A DNA stretch of 64,000 nucleotides, taken from contig NZ_JASSVS010000001.1 in NCBI RefSeq assembly GCF_030250645.1, positions 248,001-312,000 of the forward strand, in the 5' to 3' direction. Positions 8,587 through 16,569 of this stretch are shown here, piece by piece. This stretch comes from Marinobacter azerbaijanicus (GTDB taxonomy: Bacteria; Pseudomonadota; Gammaproteobacteria; Pseudomonadales; Oleiphilaceae). The translations under genes were made by a program, and so were the position numbers. The notes under the pieces were generated by a model that was not told the origin of the DNA, did not search any database, and saw only the letters and a list, made by a program, of their open reading frames with translations. Position 1 is the first letter of the stretch; every line of letters begins with the position of its first letter.

Positions 8587-10112
8587 TAAATAACTCCCAT
8601 CAGAGCAGCACCGGCCACTCCGCCATAGGCGGCGACAACCAGTACAGCGCATACAGAGACTGAAACGGTTAACCAGCGGTCTTTACGTTTCTCGTAGGGC
8701 GTTCGTACACGGGGAATTTCAGCCAGCACTGGCAGGCCAATACCGTCTTCAAGCTGTTTTCTGGCTCGTACACGAGGATCGACCTGCAATGCGCCGGCAG
8801 CCAGGCCGAACGGGGCCAGTGCCCCGAGAATAAGGCCTACAGAGGCAAACAACTGAAACTGTGGGCCTATCGGGTCCAGCGGGTATTGGGCAGATTCGTT
8901 GATACGGAAATTCAGGCCCTGGCCTTCGATGTCCAGGTGCATGGATACCCGGGCTTTTTCGCGGCGTCTGAGCAGATCGTTGTAGATCTGTTCGTTGACT
9001 TCCATATCCCGGGTGAGCTCGGAATACTGTGCCTTGTTGTCCTGGATGCGCTCCATGCGCCTTTCCTGCTCGGCGATCAGGCTTTCAAGGGAGTTGATGC
9101 GCGATTCCTGGGTACGGATACTGGCGCGTGTCTTGGCCACTTCCGCGCTGATGTCCTGGTAAAGGGGATTGACCAGCTGGTCGCCTTCACTGGCGGCCTC
9201 ATCCAGCTCACCGCTCTGGGCTGCCCTGTCCCTCTGCTTTTTCAATTCTGCAATCTGCTCTTTCAAGATAACAATATCCGGGTAGGTATCATGGTACTGC
9301 AGACGCATTTCATCGAGCATGGCCTCCTTCTCCCGGATTCTGCGGGTATAGGCGTCCGCCGTCCGGCCCTGGCTTAGCATTGGTTGCACGTTCTGCAGTT
9401 CGGATTCCAGGGACTCTGCCCGGGCCATAAGTTCGGTGCGCTCCATTTCGGCCAACTCCAGTTCCCGGCGCAGGTTGGCCATTCGGGCGTTGGCCTCGCT
9501 TTCGGTTCCGTCAACATTCTCAGAGAGGAACTTCTTCAGCTTCTGCTCAACTTCAGCAAGGATGGATTCGTAGTTCTTGACCTGCTTGTCAATGAAGTCG
9601 TAAGCATTACGGCTTTCCTTGCGTTTGCTTGCCGAATTCTCGGATATAAACAGCTGCCCCAGGCGTTGCGCAATACGGAAGGCCTGCATGGGCGATTCGG
9701 AGGTGTAGCCAATGCTGAAATAACGGTCGCCACGGGGACGCACGTTCATGTTGGCACGGAGCATGCCGATTCTCCGTTCCAGGGCTTCGTCGCTGAGCTG
9801 GTCCGCGTCCTGACCGAAGATGTCCTTGTCCTTCGCTACCTGTGACATCACATCCCTCGACCAGAGCATTTCTTTTGCAGCCGAGGTGCGGTCGCTAATA
9901 TTGGTTGTTACCGCGCTCCCTTCCATCAGTGGGCGAATAATATTCTGGTCGTCAACAAATATCACAACCTGGGACTGATACTTGTAAGGCCAGACAAACC
10001 CTGCCCCCAGCACAGCGAAACTGACAATCGCGAACAGGAAGAAGGCCAGCCACTTGCGTGACCGGACCTCTCTGATCATTTCTGAAGGGATCTGACTTAG
10101 TGGAAGTGCCAT
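8586..10112 (-). CDS. XrtA-system chain-length determinant, Wzz/EpsF-like
   Basis: Polysaccharide co-polymerase of 508 residues. A transmembrane segment near residues 20-40 is followed by a large periplasmic region with long coiled-coil helices (LRRELELAEMERTELMARAE and later heptads), and a second membrane segment, a short cytoplasmic tail and a final hydrophobic segment. This is the layout of TIGR03007-type EpsF proteins. It should set polymer length and bridge the inner-membrane synthesis machinery to the outer-membrane exporter. It is followed directly by the kinase-like gene, its expected cytoplasmic partner. Confidence 0.92.
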   Translation of the reverse strand: MALPLSQIPSEMIREVRSRKWLAFFLFAIVSFAVLGAGFVWPYKYQSQVVIFVDDQNIIRPLMEGSAVTTNISDRTSAAKEMLWSRDVMSQVAKDKDIFGQDADQLSDEALERRIGMLRANMNVRPRGDRYFSIGYTSESPMQAFRIAQRLGQLFISENSASKRKESRNAYDFIDKQVKNYESILAEVEQKLKKFLSENVDGTESEANARMANLRRELELAEMERTELMARAESLESELQNVQPMLSQGRTADAYTRRIREKEAMLDEMRLQYHDTYPDIVILKEQIAELKKQRDRAAQSGELDEAASEGDQLVNPLYQDISAEVAKTRASIRTQESRINSLESLIAEQERRMERIQDNKAQYSELTRDMEVNEQIYNDLLRRREKARVSMHLDIEGQGLNFRINESAQYPLDPIGPQFQLFASVGLILGALAPFGLAAGALQVDPRVRARKQLEDGIGLPVLAEIPRVRTPYEKRKDRWLTVSVSVCAVLVVAAYGGVAGAALMGVI

Positions 10113-10169
10113 CTGTCTTACCTGCTAACCGGTTACGCAGCCTGCTTCAGGCAACGGTCATCTCTGATC

Positions 10170-10814
10170 TTAAAAATTACGTTCCGGCACGGTCAGGATA
10201 TCCCCGGGCCGCAAGCGGTAATTGGTGGATACATCCCCCTTGTTCAGGATGTCGTCCAGGCGAACGGGGATGGCCACCATCTTATTGCCCACCGAACGAT
10301 AGAGCATGGAATCGTTGAGTTTGGCAAAGGGAGTTGCGCCGCCGGCACTGAGCACCATATCCAGTACCGTCATCCCAGACCTGTGGGCCACTGAGATGGA
10401 TTGATTGACTGCACCGGTTACCCGTACCCGGTCGCTGAACTCGTGGCTGCCCATCGAGGTGACCACAACGGTCACCTTGGGCTCGCGAATATAATTGGTG
10501 AGTCCCTCTTCGATTTCGTTGGCGAGTTGTTCCGGCGTTTTACCGGTGGCGTTAATATCGCCGATCAGAGGCATGGATACCCGGCCGTCCGGCCGCACGG
10601 GAACACTCATACTGAGATCTGCGTTGCGCCAGACAGAGATCTGGATTACATCAGTGGGGCCCAGCACGTATTCATCAACGCTTGTTGATGTCTGCAAGCT
10701 GAGAGCTTCGTTGATAGCATCCTGGGATGAAGGCTGGGGCCCGGCACAACCCGCAAAAAACGCTACCGCAGTCAGGGACAGCAGCAGCCCCCGCAGTGAA
10801 TACTTCGATGACAT
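10170..10814 (-). CDS. Polysaccharide export outer-membrane lipoprotein, Wza/EpsE-like
   Basis: 214-residue lipoprotein. The lipobox FFAGC places the lipidated cysteine at residue 23. The export domain contains YVLGPTDVIQISVWRNADLS, then a SLBB-type region with VRVTGAVNQ and a terminal LRPGDILTVPERNF. Oligomers should form the outer-membrane channel for the exopolysaccharide. Two in-frame ATG codons exist at 10820 and 10814. The Shine-Dalgarno AGAGAGGA ends directly against the first and stands 6 bases from the second, so 10814 is chosen. It sits between the initiating transferase and the chain-length gene. Confidence 0.92.
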   Translation of the reverse strand: MSSKYSLRGLLLSLTAVAFFAGCAGPQPSSQDAINEALSLQTSTSVDEYVLGPTDVIQISVWRNADLSMSVPVRPDGRVSMPLIGDINATGKTPEQLANEIEEGLTNYIREPKVTVVVTSMGSHEFSDRVRVTGAVNQSISVAHRSGMTVLDMVLSAGGATPFAKLNDSMLYRSVGNKMVAIPVRLDDILNKGDVSTNYRLRPGDILTVPERNF

Positions 10815-10873
10815 TGTCATTCCTCTCTGATTCCGTGTCTGTTTCCATGTCTCGGGGAGAGCTGGTCCCGAAA

Positions 10874-12286
10874 CTACCTTGATCCTTTCTTGAACAGTAC
10901 CACTTCTACTGTCTGAATTATAATCAATAAGTCGAGCAGAAGGCTTTGATTCTTGATGTAGTATAGGTCGTAGCGGAGCTTTTCCCTCGTATCCTCTTCA
11001 TTATCAGCATAAGCAAAACAAAGTTGGGCCCAGCCGGTCAATCCCGGCTTCACTCGATGGCGCTCGCTATAGAACGGAATCTTCTCGGACAGCTGTTCCA
11101 CGAACACTGGCCGCTCCGGACGCGGCCCAACGAACGCCATGGTACCGTTAAGAACATTGAAGATTTGTGGCAGCTCATCAATTCGCACTTTGCGGATGAA
11201 CTCCCCTACACGGGTAACACGGGCGTCATTCTTGCTCGCCCATACAGCACCGTTTTTTTCGGCATCCGTTCTCATGGAGCGAAACTTGTGCACCTTGAAG
11301 ATACTGCCGTTGAGCCCAACCCGCTCCTGACTGTAAAAAACTGGCGCCCTGAGGCCGTCTTCAATTTTTATGGCGATGGCTGTCAGCACCATTAATGGCA
11401 ACCCCGCCAATAAAAGGATACTGGCCGCCAGTATGTCCAGGGAGCGCTTGCCAAACCCGAACACCGATGACACGGTAAATCCGTCGGAGAACACCAGCCA
11501 ACCACGGGTGACCATCTCAAGGGCCACTTTTCTGGACTCGCGCTCGTAGAAGGCTGCGCCATCGACAATCTTTACGCCTTCCATCTTGCACTCCAGCAGG
11601 TCGTCCATGGGCAGACCCTTGCGGCGGTCATCCACGGCGACGACGATTTCATTGACCGGGTGCTTGATTATATATTGGTGCAATGTTGTGGGAATGTTCA
11701 GCAGATAGTCTTCACTGACTTCAACCGGTTCGTCTGGCAGGGGCACGAAACCGGTCAGGATAAAGCCTTTGCGGTTGAACGGAGTCCTGAGGTCTTCGTG
11801 AATCTGCCTGGCACGAAACCCGGCCCCCAGTACCAGGACTTTCCGTTTAAAGCTTTCCTTGCCCACGGTGGCAAAGAAGATTGCGCGTGCGATGCCCAGA
11901 AGGAAGAAACCGAATACGGACCCGGTTGTCAGTACACTGCTGGCGCCGATGTACCATAGCCAGTCTGCAGAGAGCACGTAGGCAAAGCCGCACAGCGGGA
12001 TACTGACAATCAGCGCCATGATGGTACGCAGCATCATGCCGGACATCCCTTCTTCCAGGCGCGACTGGTGGACACCGAGTGCCACCATCACCAGAAGGTT
12101 CATTGCTGAAAACACAACCGCCGAAGGCAACAGAAAGTTCAGATTTTCAATGAAGAAGGAAAGATCGCCGAAGTAGCGAAAAAATACAGCCAGGGCGAAG
12201 GCAAACGCCAACACCAGAAAATCAATCAGGCCAAGGACCACATACGGAAGGTGGATGTAGTGTCTGAACAATCTGACGTGGGCCAC
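10874..12286 (-). CDS. Undecaprenyl-phosphate sugar phosphotransferase, XrtA-type
   Basis: Polyisoprenyl-phosphate hexose-1-phosphate transferase of 470 residues that starts exopolysaccharide synthesis by loading the first sugar phosphate on undecaprenyl phosphate. Four N-terminal membrane helices are followed by a nucleotide-binding-like domain (VLVLGAGFRARQIHEDL). The catalytic bacterial sugar transferase domain from about residue 275 contains KRSLDILAA, FKVHKFRSMRTDA, the RKVRIDELPQ motif and FVGPRPERPVF. Domain order fits the TIGR03013 PEP-CTERM-associated group. It is the first gene of the minus-strand exopolysaccharide operon. Confidence 0.93.
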   Translation of the reverse strand: MAHVRLFRHYIHLPYVVLGLIDFLVLAFAFALAVFFRYFGDLSFFIENLNFLLPSAVVFSAMNLLVMVALGVHQSRLEEGMSGMMLRTIMALIVSIPLCGFAYVLSADWLWYIGASSVLTTGSVFGFFLLGIARAIFFATVGKESFKRKVLVLGAGFRARQIHEDLRTPFNRKGFILTGFVPLPDEPVEVSEDYLLNIPTTLHQYIIKHPVNEIVVAVDDRRKGLPMDDLLECKMEGVKIVDGAAFYERESRKVALEMVTRGWLVFSDGFTVSSVFGFGKRSLDILAASILLLAGLPLMVLTAIAIKIEDGLRAPVFYSQERVGLNGSIFKVHKFRSMRTDAEKNGAVWASKNDARVTRVGEFIRKVRIDELPQIFNVLNGTMAFVGPRPERPVFVEQLSEKIPFYSERHRVKPGLTGWAQLCFAYADNEEDTREKLRYDLYYIKNQSLLLDLLIIIQTVEVVLFKKGSR

Positions 12287-12475
12287 GTCAACTCCTTTTG
12301 CTGCTCACAACAATAGAAACGCATCCAGTGCGTTATATACAGCGTTACGTGAACAGCAGTGTACTGCAATTTTCATTTACTGCAATCGCCAGCGAACAAA
12401 ACGAACCTGCCCAGGTGTAAAGGAAACTGACAACCCCAAGCTCCATGGTTATCAGCTCCCTTCCTGTATCTGGCG
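12287..12475. other. Leader region of the exopolysaccharide operon
   Basis: About 190 bases between the broken PEP-CTERM gene and the initiating transferase. It should carry the promoter of the minus-strand exopolysaccharide operon. I could not pick a convincing -35/-10 or -24/-12 pair here. Confidence 0.4.
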
Positions 12476-12699
12476 TTACGACTGTTTGCGCTCTCGCGCC
12501 AATATAAGAGCAACGAGTCCAAGGCCGAACAGCGCCAGCGTGCCTGGCTCCGGGACTGAAATCGCACCAACGGTAACGTCGTCCAGACCGTAGCCGTCAT
12601 CCGGGTTATTGGAAAAGATGGAAACATCGCCAAGCACGGCAGTAACGAACAGTGAAATGTAGAATATACTTCCGTTACCAAGCGCGTTAGCTTGTTCAT
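12476..12699 (-). pseudogene. PEP-CTERM protein remnant, frameshifted
   Basis: The C-terminal sorting signal is intact: VPEPG (12542-12556), a hydrophobic helix LALFGLGLVALILA and the basic tail RERKQS before TAA at 12476. Just before it, NPDDGYGLDDVTV resembles the end of surface proteins of this class. No start codon exists in this frame. An ATG with a GGAG ribosome site at 12699 opens MNKLTRLV in another frame. The simplest reading is a PEP-CTERM gene that lost its central part and its frame. The protein would have been cleaved by an exosortase. A sigma-54-type site lies 51 bases upstream. Confidence 0.75.
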
Positions 12700-12749
12700 A
12701 TCAGTACTCCATTGCCCTGATGTCATTCACTTGCACTGGAGTACCTTGA

Positions 12750-12764
12750 GCACGAGCCGTGCCA
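12750..12764 (-). promoter_or_regulatory. Sigma-54 (-24/-12) promoter of the PEP-CTERM remnant
   Basis: On the minus strand the sequence is TGGCACGGCTCGTGC, matching TGGCAC-N5-TTGC with one mismatch and exact GG-to-GC spacing. Transcription would start about 12 bases downstream, leaving a leader of about 40 bases before the ATG at 12699. PEP-CTERM genes in other bacteria are known to be controlled by RpoN with the PrsK/PrsR system. Confidence 0.7.
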
Positions 12765-12811
12765 TACTATTATTTAACTACAATACAGCTACTTACGAAG
12801 CCCTCCCCTTG

Positions 12812-12836
12812 GGTATGTAAATTTATCTGACATACC
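12812..12836 (-). terminator. Inverted repeat after prpD
   Basis: Seven-base arms GGTATGT and ACATACC around an AT-rich 11-base loop, placed just after the prpD stop codon. There is no T-run, so it is a weak terminator candidate or an mRNA-end stabiliser. Confidence 0.3.
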
Positions 12837-12847
12837 GATACTGGCGC

Positions 12848-14332
12848 TCAGATCACAAAAAGGCTGACAAATTCGTGCACTGGCGTACCCTCGAGCACCT
12901 TCTGGTCCTTGCAGAGCTGAAAGATTTCTTCACAGCGCTGGCCCGGGAACCGGGTGGCGAGATTATTGCGGAATTTGTCCTCCAATAGCGGGATGCCCTC
13001 TTTTCTGCGACGGCGGTGGCCGATGGGGTACTCAACCGCAACCTTGTCGGTGCTGGTGCCGTCGTTGAAGAACACCTGGATGGCATTGGCGATAGAGCGC
13101 TTGTCCTCTTCCAGATACTCGCGGGTATACCTTTCATCCTCCACGACTTCCATTTTTTCACGGACACGGTCTATGACCGGATTGGCCTCGTGGAAACTGT
13201 CTTCGTAGTGCTCGGCCGTCAGGCTGCCGAAAATCAAAGGCACTGCGGCCATGTACTGCAGGCAATGGTCCCTGTCAGCCGCGTTGGCCAGTTTGCCCTG
13301 CTTGGAAATAATCCGTATGGCCGATTCGTGGGTAGTGATGACAATGCGGTCGATCTCGTCGAGCCGGTCTTTGACGTGTGGATGCAGGGTTACCGCTGCT
13401 TCCGCGGCGGTCTGGGCATGAAACTCCGCCGGGAAGGAGATCTTGAACAGGATGTTCTCCATCACATAGGAGCCGAAGTCCTGGGGTAAAGAAAACTGAC
13501 GCTTGTCTTCGGGCTTGAGCTTCTGGTCCTTGTTGGTTTTGCTGAACAGGACGTCGTAGAAACCCCACTGGGGGGCTGTCAACGCGCTCGGAATGCCCAT
13601 CTCCCCTTTCATGGCAATGTCTGCCAGCCGCACGGCACGGGAGGTGGCATCGCCTGCTGCCCAGGATTTGCGGGAACCGGCGTTGGGGGCGTGACGGTAT
13701 GTCCGCAATGACTGACCATCCACCCAGGCATGGGACAGTGCCGACAGCAGTTGCTCCCGGCTTGCACCCATCAGCTTTGCAGTCACGGCTGTGGACGCCA
13801 CTTTGACCAGCACCACGTGGTCCAGCCCCACTCGGTTGAAGGAGTTTTCCAGTGCCAGGACACCCTGGATTTCATGGGCCAGGATCATGGCTTCCAGCAC
13901 GTCCTTCATGGTCAGTGGCGCTTTGCCTTCCGCCACCCGCTTTTGGGAAAGGTGGTCAGCCACCGCAAGAATACCCCCCAGGTTGTCGGAGGGATGGCCC
14001 CACTCTGCGGCCAGCCAGGTGTCGTTGTAATCCAGCCAGCGGATGATGCAGCCAATATCCCAGGCGGCTTTAACCGGGTCCAGCCGGAAGGGTGTTCCGG
14101 GAACGCGGGCACCATGGGGCACTATGGTGCCTTCCACCATCGGGCCCAGGTGTTTGGTGCATTCCGGAAACCGCAGGGCCAGCAGCCCACAACCCAGTGT
14201 GTCCATCAGGCAGTTGCGGGCGGTGTTCCAGGCTTCTTTGCTCTTTATCCGGTAGTTGAGGGTGTAGTCGGCAATGGTCTGGATGACGTGGTCGTAGTCG
14301 GGGCGCTCGTTGAGATCGAATGTTGCTGACAT
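12848..14332 (-). CDS. prpD: 2-methylcitrate dehydratase PrpD
   Basis: MmgE/PrpD-family enzyme of 494 residues, full length for the family. It dehydrates 2-methylcitrate to 2-methyl-cis-aconitate in propionate breakdown. Recognisable stretches include [22 protein letters not shown] near residue 100, [15 protein letters not shown], and the basic region with [14 protein letters not shown] near the C-terminus. An AAGGAG ribosome site stands 8 bases before the ATG. The gene belongs with the prp operon, but about 4 kb of unrelated genes separate it from prpF, so it must use its own promoter. The AcnD/PrpF pair elsewhere in the window performs an equivalent reaction. Confidence 0.95.
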   Translation of the reverse strand: MSATFDLNERPDYDHVIQTIADYTLNYRIKSKEAWNTARNCLMDTLGCGLLALRFPECTKHLGPMVEGTIVPHGARVPGTPFRLDPVKAAWDIGCIIRWLDYNDTWLAAEWGHPSDNLGGILAVADHLSQKRVAEGKAPLTMKDVLEAMILAHEIQGVLALENSFNRVGLDHVVLVKVASTAVTAKLMGASREQLLSALSHAWVDGQSLRTYRHAPNAGSRKSWAAGDATSRAVRLADIAMKGEMGIPSALTAPQWGFYDVLFSKTNKDQKLKPEDKRQFSLPQDFGSYVMENILFKISFPAEFHAQTAAEAAVTLHPHVKDRLDEIDRIVITTHESAIRIISKQGKLANAADRDHCLQYMAAVPLIFGSLTAEHYEDSFHEANPVIDRVREKMEVVEDERYTREYLEEDKRSIANAIQVFFNDGTSTDKVAVEYPIGHRRRRKEGIPLLEDKFRNNLATRFPGQRCEEIFQLCKDQKVLEGTPVHEFVSLFVI

Positions 14333-14620
14333 TGCAGTCTGCTCCTTATTTGAAACCTTGTACCGATTCAGCCTAGTTGAATACGGGACGTATTTCAGGT
14401 TGTTCGGCGTTTAAGGCTCCTGGATCCCATTCATTTATAAGGCCCTCGGATAATTTTACAGTTCAATAATAGGCGGGCCCATAATCATACATATCAGATA
14501 CTCTCTTATTGATTTCTCCCTTATTGTCCATAACAGGGACAGAAACTGCGTTATTCGTGTCGTTGGCCGACCCAGCTTGAACATTGCATTCACAATCAAG
14601 AGCTAAACAGGGAGTTTGAC

Positions 14621-14737
14621 ATGACGCCAATCCGAAATTTTGCCTCTTTGCTAGTGACAATCAAAGCCATAGTGGTCGTCGCTACCACAGCTGTTCTGAT
14701 CGCCGGTAGCGCGCGGGCTGGCCCGATTCGCGCCTGA
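14621..14737 (+). pseudogene. Truncated secreted-protein gene, signal peptide only
   Basis: An ATG at 14621 with an AGGGAG ribosome site opens a 38-residue frame: MTPIRNFASLLV, then the hydrophobic AIVVVATTAVLIAG, and a cleavage-like SARA before GPIRA and a stop at 14735. This is a good Sec signal peptide with nothing behind it. The frame ends exactly where transposase-like sequence begins, so the rest of the gene was probably lost to an insertion or deletion. The original product is unknown; a PEP-CTERM-type surface protein is possible given the neighbours. Confidence 0.55.
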
Positions 14738-14930
14738 CGCTCCGGCTCCTGATACGGAAGATCCGGTGGCGTTGATGAAACACCAGTTGACGACGCAGTC
14801 CGGGCGGGCGCTGTACGCGCTGAGAAAACAAACGGTGGAACCGGTGTTTGGCATTATCAAGCACGTCATGGGCTTTCGGCAGTTTTCGTTGCGAGGCGTG
14901 GACAAAGTCAGGGGCGAGTGGACCTTAGCC
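14736..14930 (+). mobile_element. Transposase C-terminal fragment, IS1182/IS4-like
   Basis: The frame reads DAPAPDTEDPVALMKHQ, then RKQTVEPVFGIIKHVMGFRQ and FSLRGVDKVRGEWTLA. RKQTVEPVFGIIK...RGLEKVRGEW is the conserved end of DDE transposases of the IS1182 group, containing the last catalytic glutamate (VEPVFG). The upstream three quarters of the gene and the final residues are missing, and no terminal inverted repeats were found. It is a dead relic marking a past rearrangement between prpD and the PEP-CTERM genes. Confidence 0.8.
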
Positions 14931-15073
14931 ACTGATAAGAAAGGGGCACCTGAATCCATGATTAGAGCTCTTGGACTGAGATCCCCAAGGCCCCCGACCA
15001 AGGAGAGATTGAGCTTGGTGAGGCGATAAGGCGAATGCGACTTGAGTCGACTGGCCAGATTCGCCGGGCAAAC

Positions 15074-15098
15074 AAAAAAGCGGCCTGCTGGAGGCCGC
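15074..15098 (-). terminator. Rho-independent terminator of the vWA gene
   Basis: On the minus strand, GCGGCCT-CCAGC-AGGCCGC is a perfect 7-base GC-rich stem followed by six T residues, 30 bases after the stop codon of the vWA gene. Confidence 0.85.
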
Positions 15099-15127
15099 CT
15101 TTGGAAAGACTACGCGCACTTCTACAC

Positions 15128-16243
15128 TTACACTCTCCGGCGTCCGCGTGCCCTGACGCCCAGTCCCAGGAGCCCAAGACCAATCAACGACAGCGTACCG
15201 GGCTCGGGCACATCAACGGCGTCACCGCCAAAGCGATCCGCTTCCCTGGCGACAATACCCCCGTCGACCAGCGCGAACGTGTCGAACGCTTTGTCACCGG
15301 CCGCAAGGCGAGTGAAGGTCACATCGAACTCAAACGTCCGATCTATGGAGCGATCGAAGTCGCCAGACGCGATGGCACCAGAGCAAGATCCGATGTCCGC
15401 GGATACGCAAGTGGTCTCAACACCGATCTCCGGCAAGCCGCCACCCAGATCATCAACCGTCACTTCGCTGTACTCGGAGAAGCTGCCGGTGATACCGGCC
15501 AGGATGGCAGCGACGATGTCGTCCGGGTCGGTGCCGGTGTCGAACACGGTGCCGCCCAAATCCTCTACTGACTGCGTGAACGTGGTATCGTCGCTGTCGG
15601 GATCGCTACCTGAGAAGCTGCTGAACCGCAAGCCGATCAGGTTGACGTCGTTGTCTTCGAGCGCGGCGATGGCATCGGCATCACTCACGAGGTCATTCTT
15701 CCAGGAGGCGTCTCCCAGGGCAATGATGAACCGGTTGGAACCCGGCCGCCACGAGACATTCTCTGCCGCCAGGGCGGTCGCATCCTGACCGCGCTCGGGG
15801 AAATCACCGCCGCCATCGGGATTACCCAGTGTCACATCGTCGATGGCGCTTGCCGCCGTCGTCGTGTCGGTCGTCAGGTCCTGGTTGATTACGTTACCCG
15901 GCACCGAGTTGGTGAGGCTGGCGCCTTCCGAGAACACGCCCACGCCGGTCGCCAGGTCCCCGAATCCGGCCAGGCCGGTGAGGATGTCGGCCGCGGCAGA
16001 CTTGGCACCGGTAATGGCTCCCCCCATTGAGCCGGAGGTATCGATCAGGAAGTGCACGTCGATCAGCGCGCCGCCCGGCCCGGCCGCTTCGATGACGACG
16101 GTCTTGCGGATGGTTTCGCTTTCGCCGACCGCGAGGTCGGCAGAGAAGGATTCCGGGCTGATGGTGTCAGCGAAACTGATGACCGGGCCCAGCAACAAGC
16201 CGACAAGGATCGCTGCCAGCCCCCTTTTCAATTGATTTTTCAT
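15128..16243 (-). CDS. PEP-CTERM von Willebrand factor A protein
   Basis: 371-residue exported surface protein. The signal peptide spans about residues 1-25 (GLAAILVGLLLGPVISFA). A vWA domain follows, with the metal-binding MIDAS motif DTSGSMGGA near residue 70 and a later FIIALGDASW. The C-terminus is a textbook exosortase signal: VPEPGTLSLIGLGLLGLG and a basic tail RARGRRRV. The protein should be cut and released or anchored by XrtA, and may bind surface glycans or partners. A GGGAG ribosome site supports the ATG. A sigma-54-type promoter and a strong terminator make it a single-gene unit. Codon use is GC-richer than in the prp genes around it. Confidence 0.92.
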   Translation of the reverse strand: MKNQLKRGLAAILVGLLLGPVISFADTISPESFSADLAVGESETIRKTVVIEAAGPGGALIDVHFLIDTSGSMGGAITGAKSAAADILTGLAGFGDLATGVGVFSEGASLTNSVPGNVINQDLTTDTTTAASAIDDVTLGNPDGGGDFPERGQDATALAAENVSWRPGSNRFIIALGDASWKNDLVSDADAIAALEDNDVNLIGLRFSSFSGSDPDSDDTTFTQSVEDLGGTVFDTGTDPDDIVAAILAGITGSFSEYSEVTVDDLGGGLPEIGVETTCVSADIGSCSGAIASGDFDRSIDRTFEFDVTFTRLAAGDKAFDTFALVDGGIVAREADRFGGDAVDVPEPGTLSLIGLGLLGLGVRARGRRRV

Positions 16244-16316
16244 AAGCTTATCTCCCTATAAAGCGCTAGAGCGCACCTGAACGCCACGCCCAGGTGCACG
16301 ATGCAAAAAATACCCC

Positions 16317-16331
16317 GCAATACTTAGGCCA
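16317..16331 (-). promoter_or_regulatory. Sigma-54 (-24/-12) promoter of the vWA gene
   Basis: The minus strand reads TGGCCTAAGTATTGC, with TGGC and TTGC at exact -24/-12 spacing. The predicted start of transcription lies about 60 bases before the ATG at 16243. This is the second such site before a PEP-CTERM gene in the window. Confidence 0.7.
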
Positions 16332-16569
16332 AGATCGAAAACAACCAGAGAATCAAAAAAAAACAGCAATTTACCGATTTCAATGCCGATAGTGTGCGCT
16401 GGCCGGATGCCGGAACTGTAAATTTCTTCGACAGTTTGGGCGCAGGTGGTTGTCACCGTCGTGCGTCATCCCCTAGCCTTGGAACAAGGTGTTACTTCAC
16501 TTGAAGGCCTCCGGGATTTCATCAATACTCCTTAAACAATGTTCGGGGCTACCAACCGAGGGATTCGGG

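Noticed and set aside
12373..12726. 117-codon open frame on the minus strand
   Set aside because: It runs in a different frame from the clear PEP-CTERM tail and has no hydrophobic signal core. It is the read-through of the frameshifted remnant.
14560..14585. TGGCCGACCCAGCTTGAA as a third sigma-54 site before the signal-peptide stub
   Set aside because: The distance between GG and GC does not match -24/-12 spacing.
15042..15788. 248-codon open frame on the plus strand
   Set aside because: It is antisense to the vWA PEP-CTERM gene, which has a signal peptide, a MIDAS motif, a sorting tail, a promoter and a terminator.
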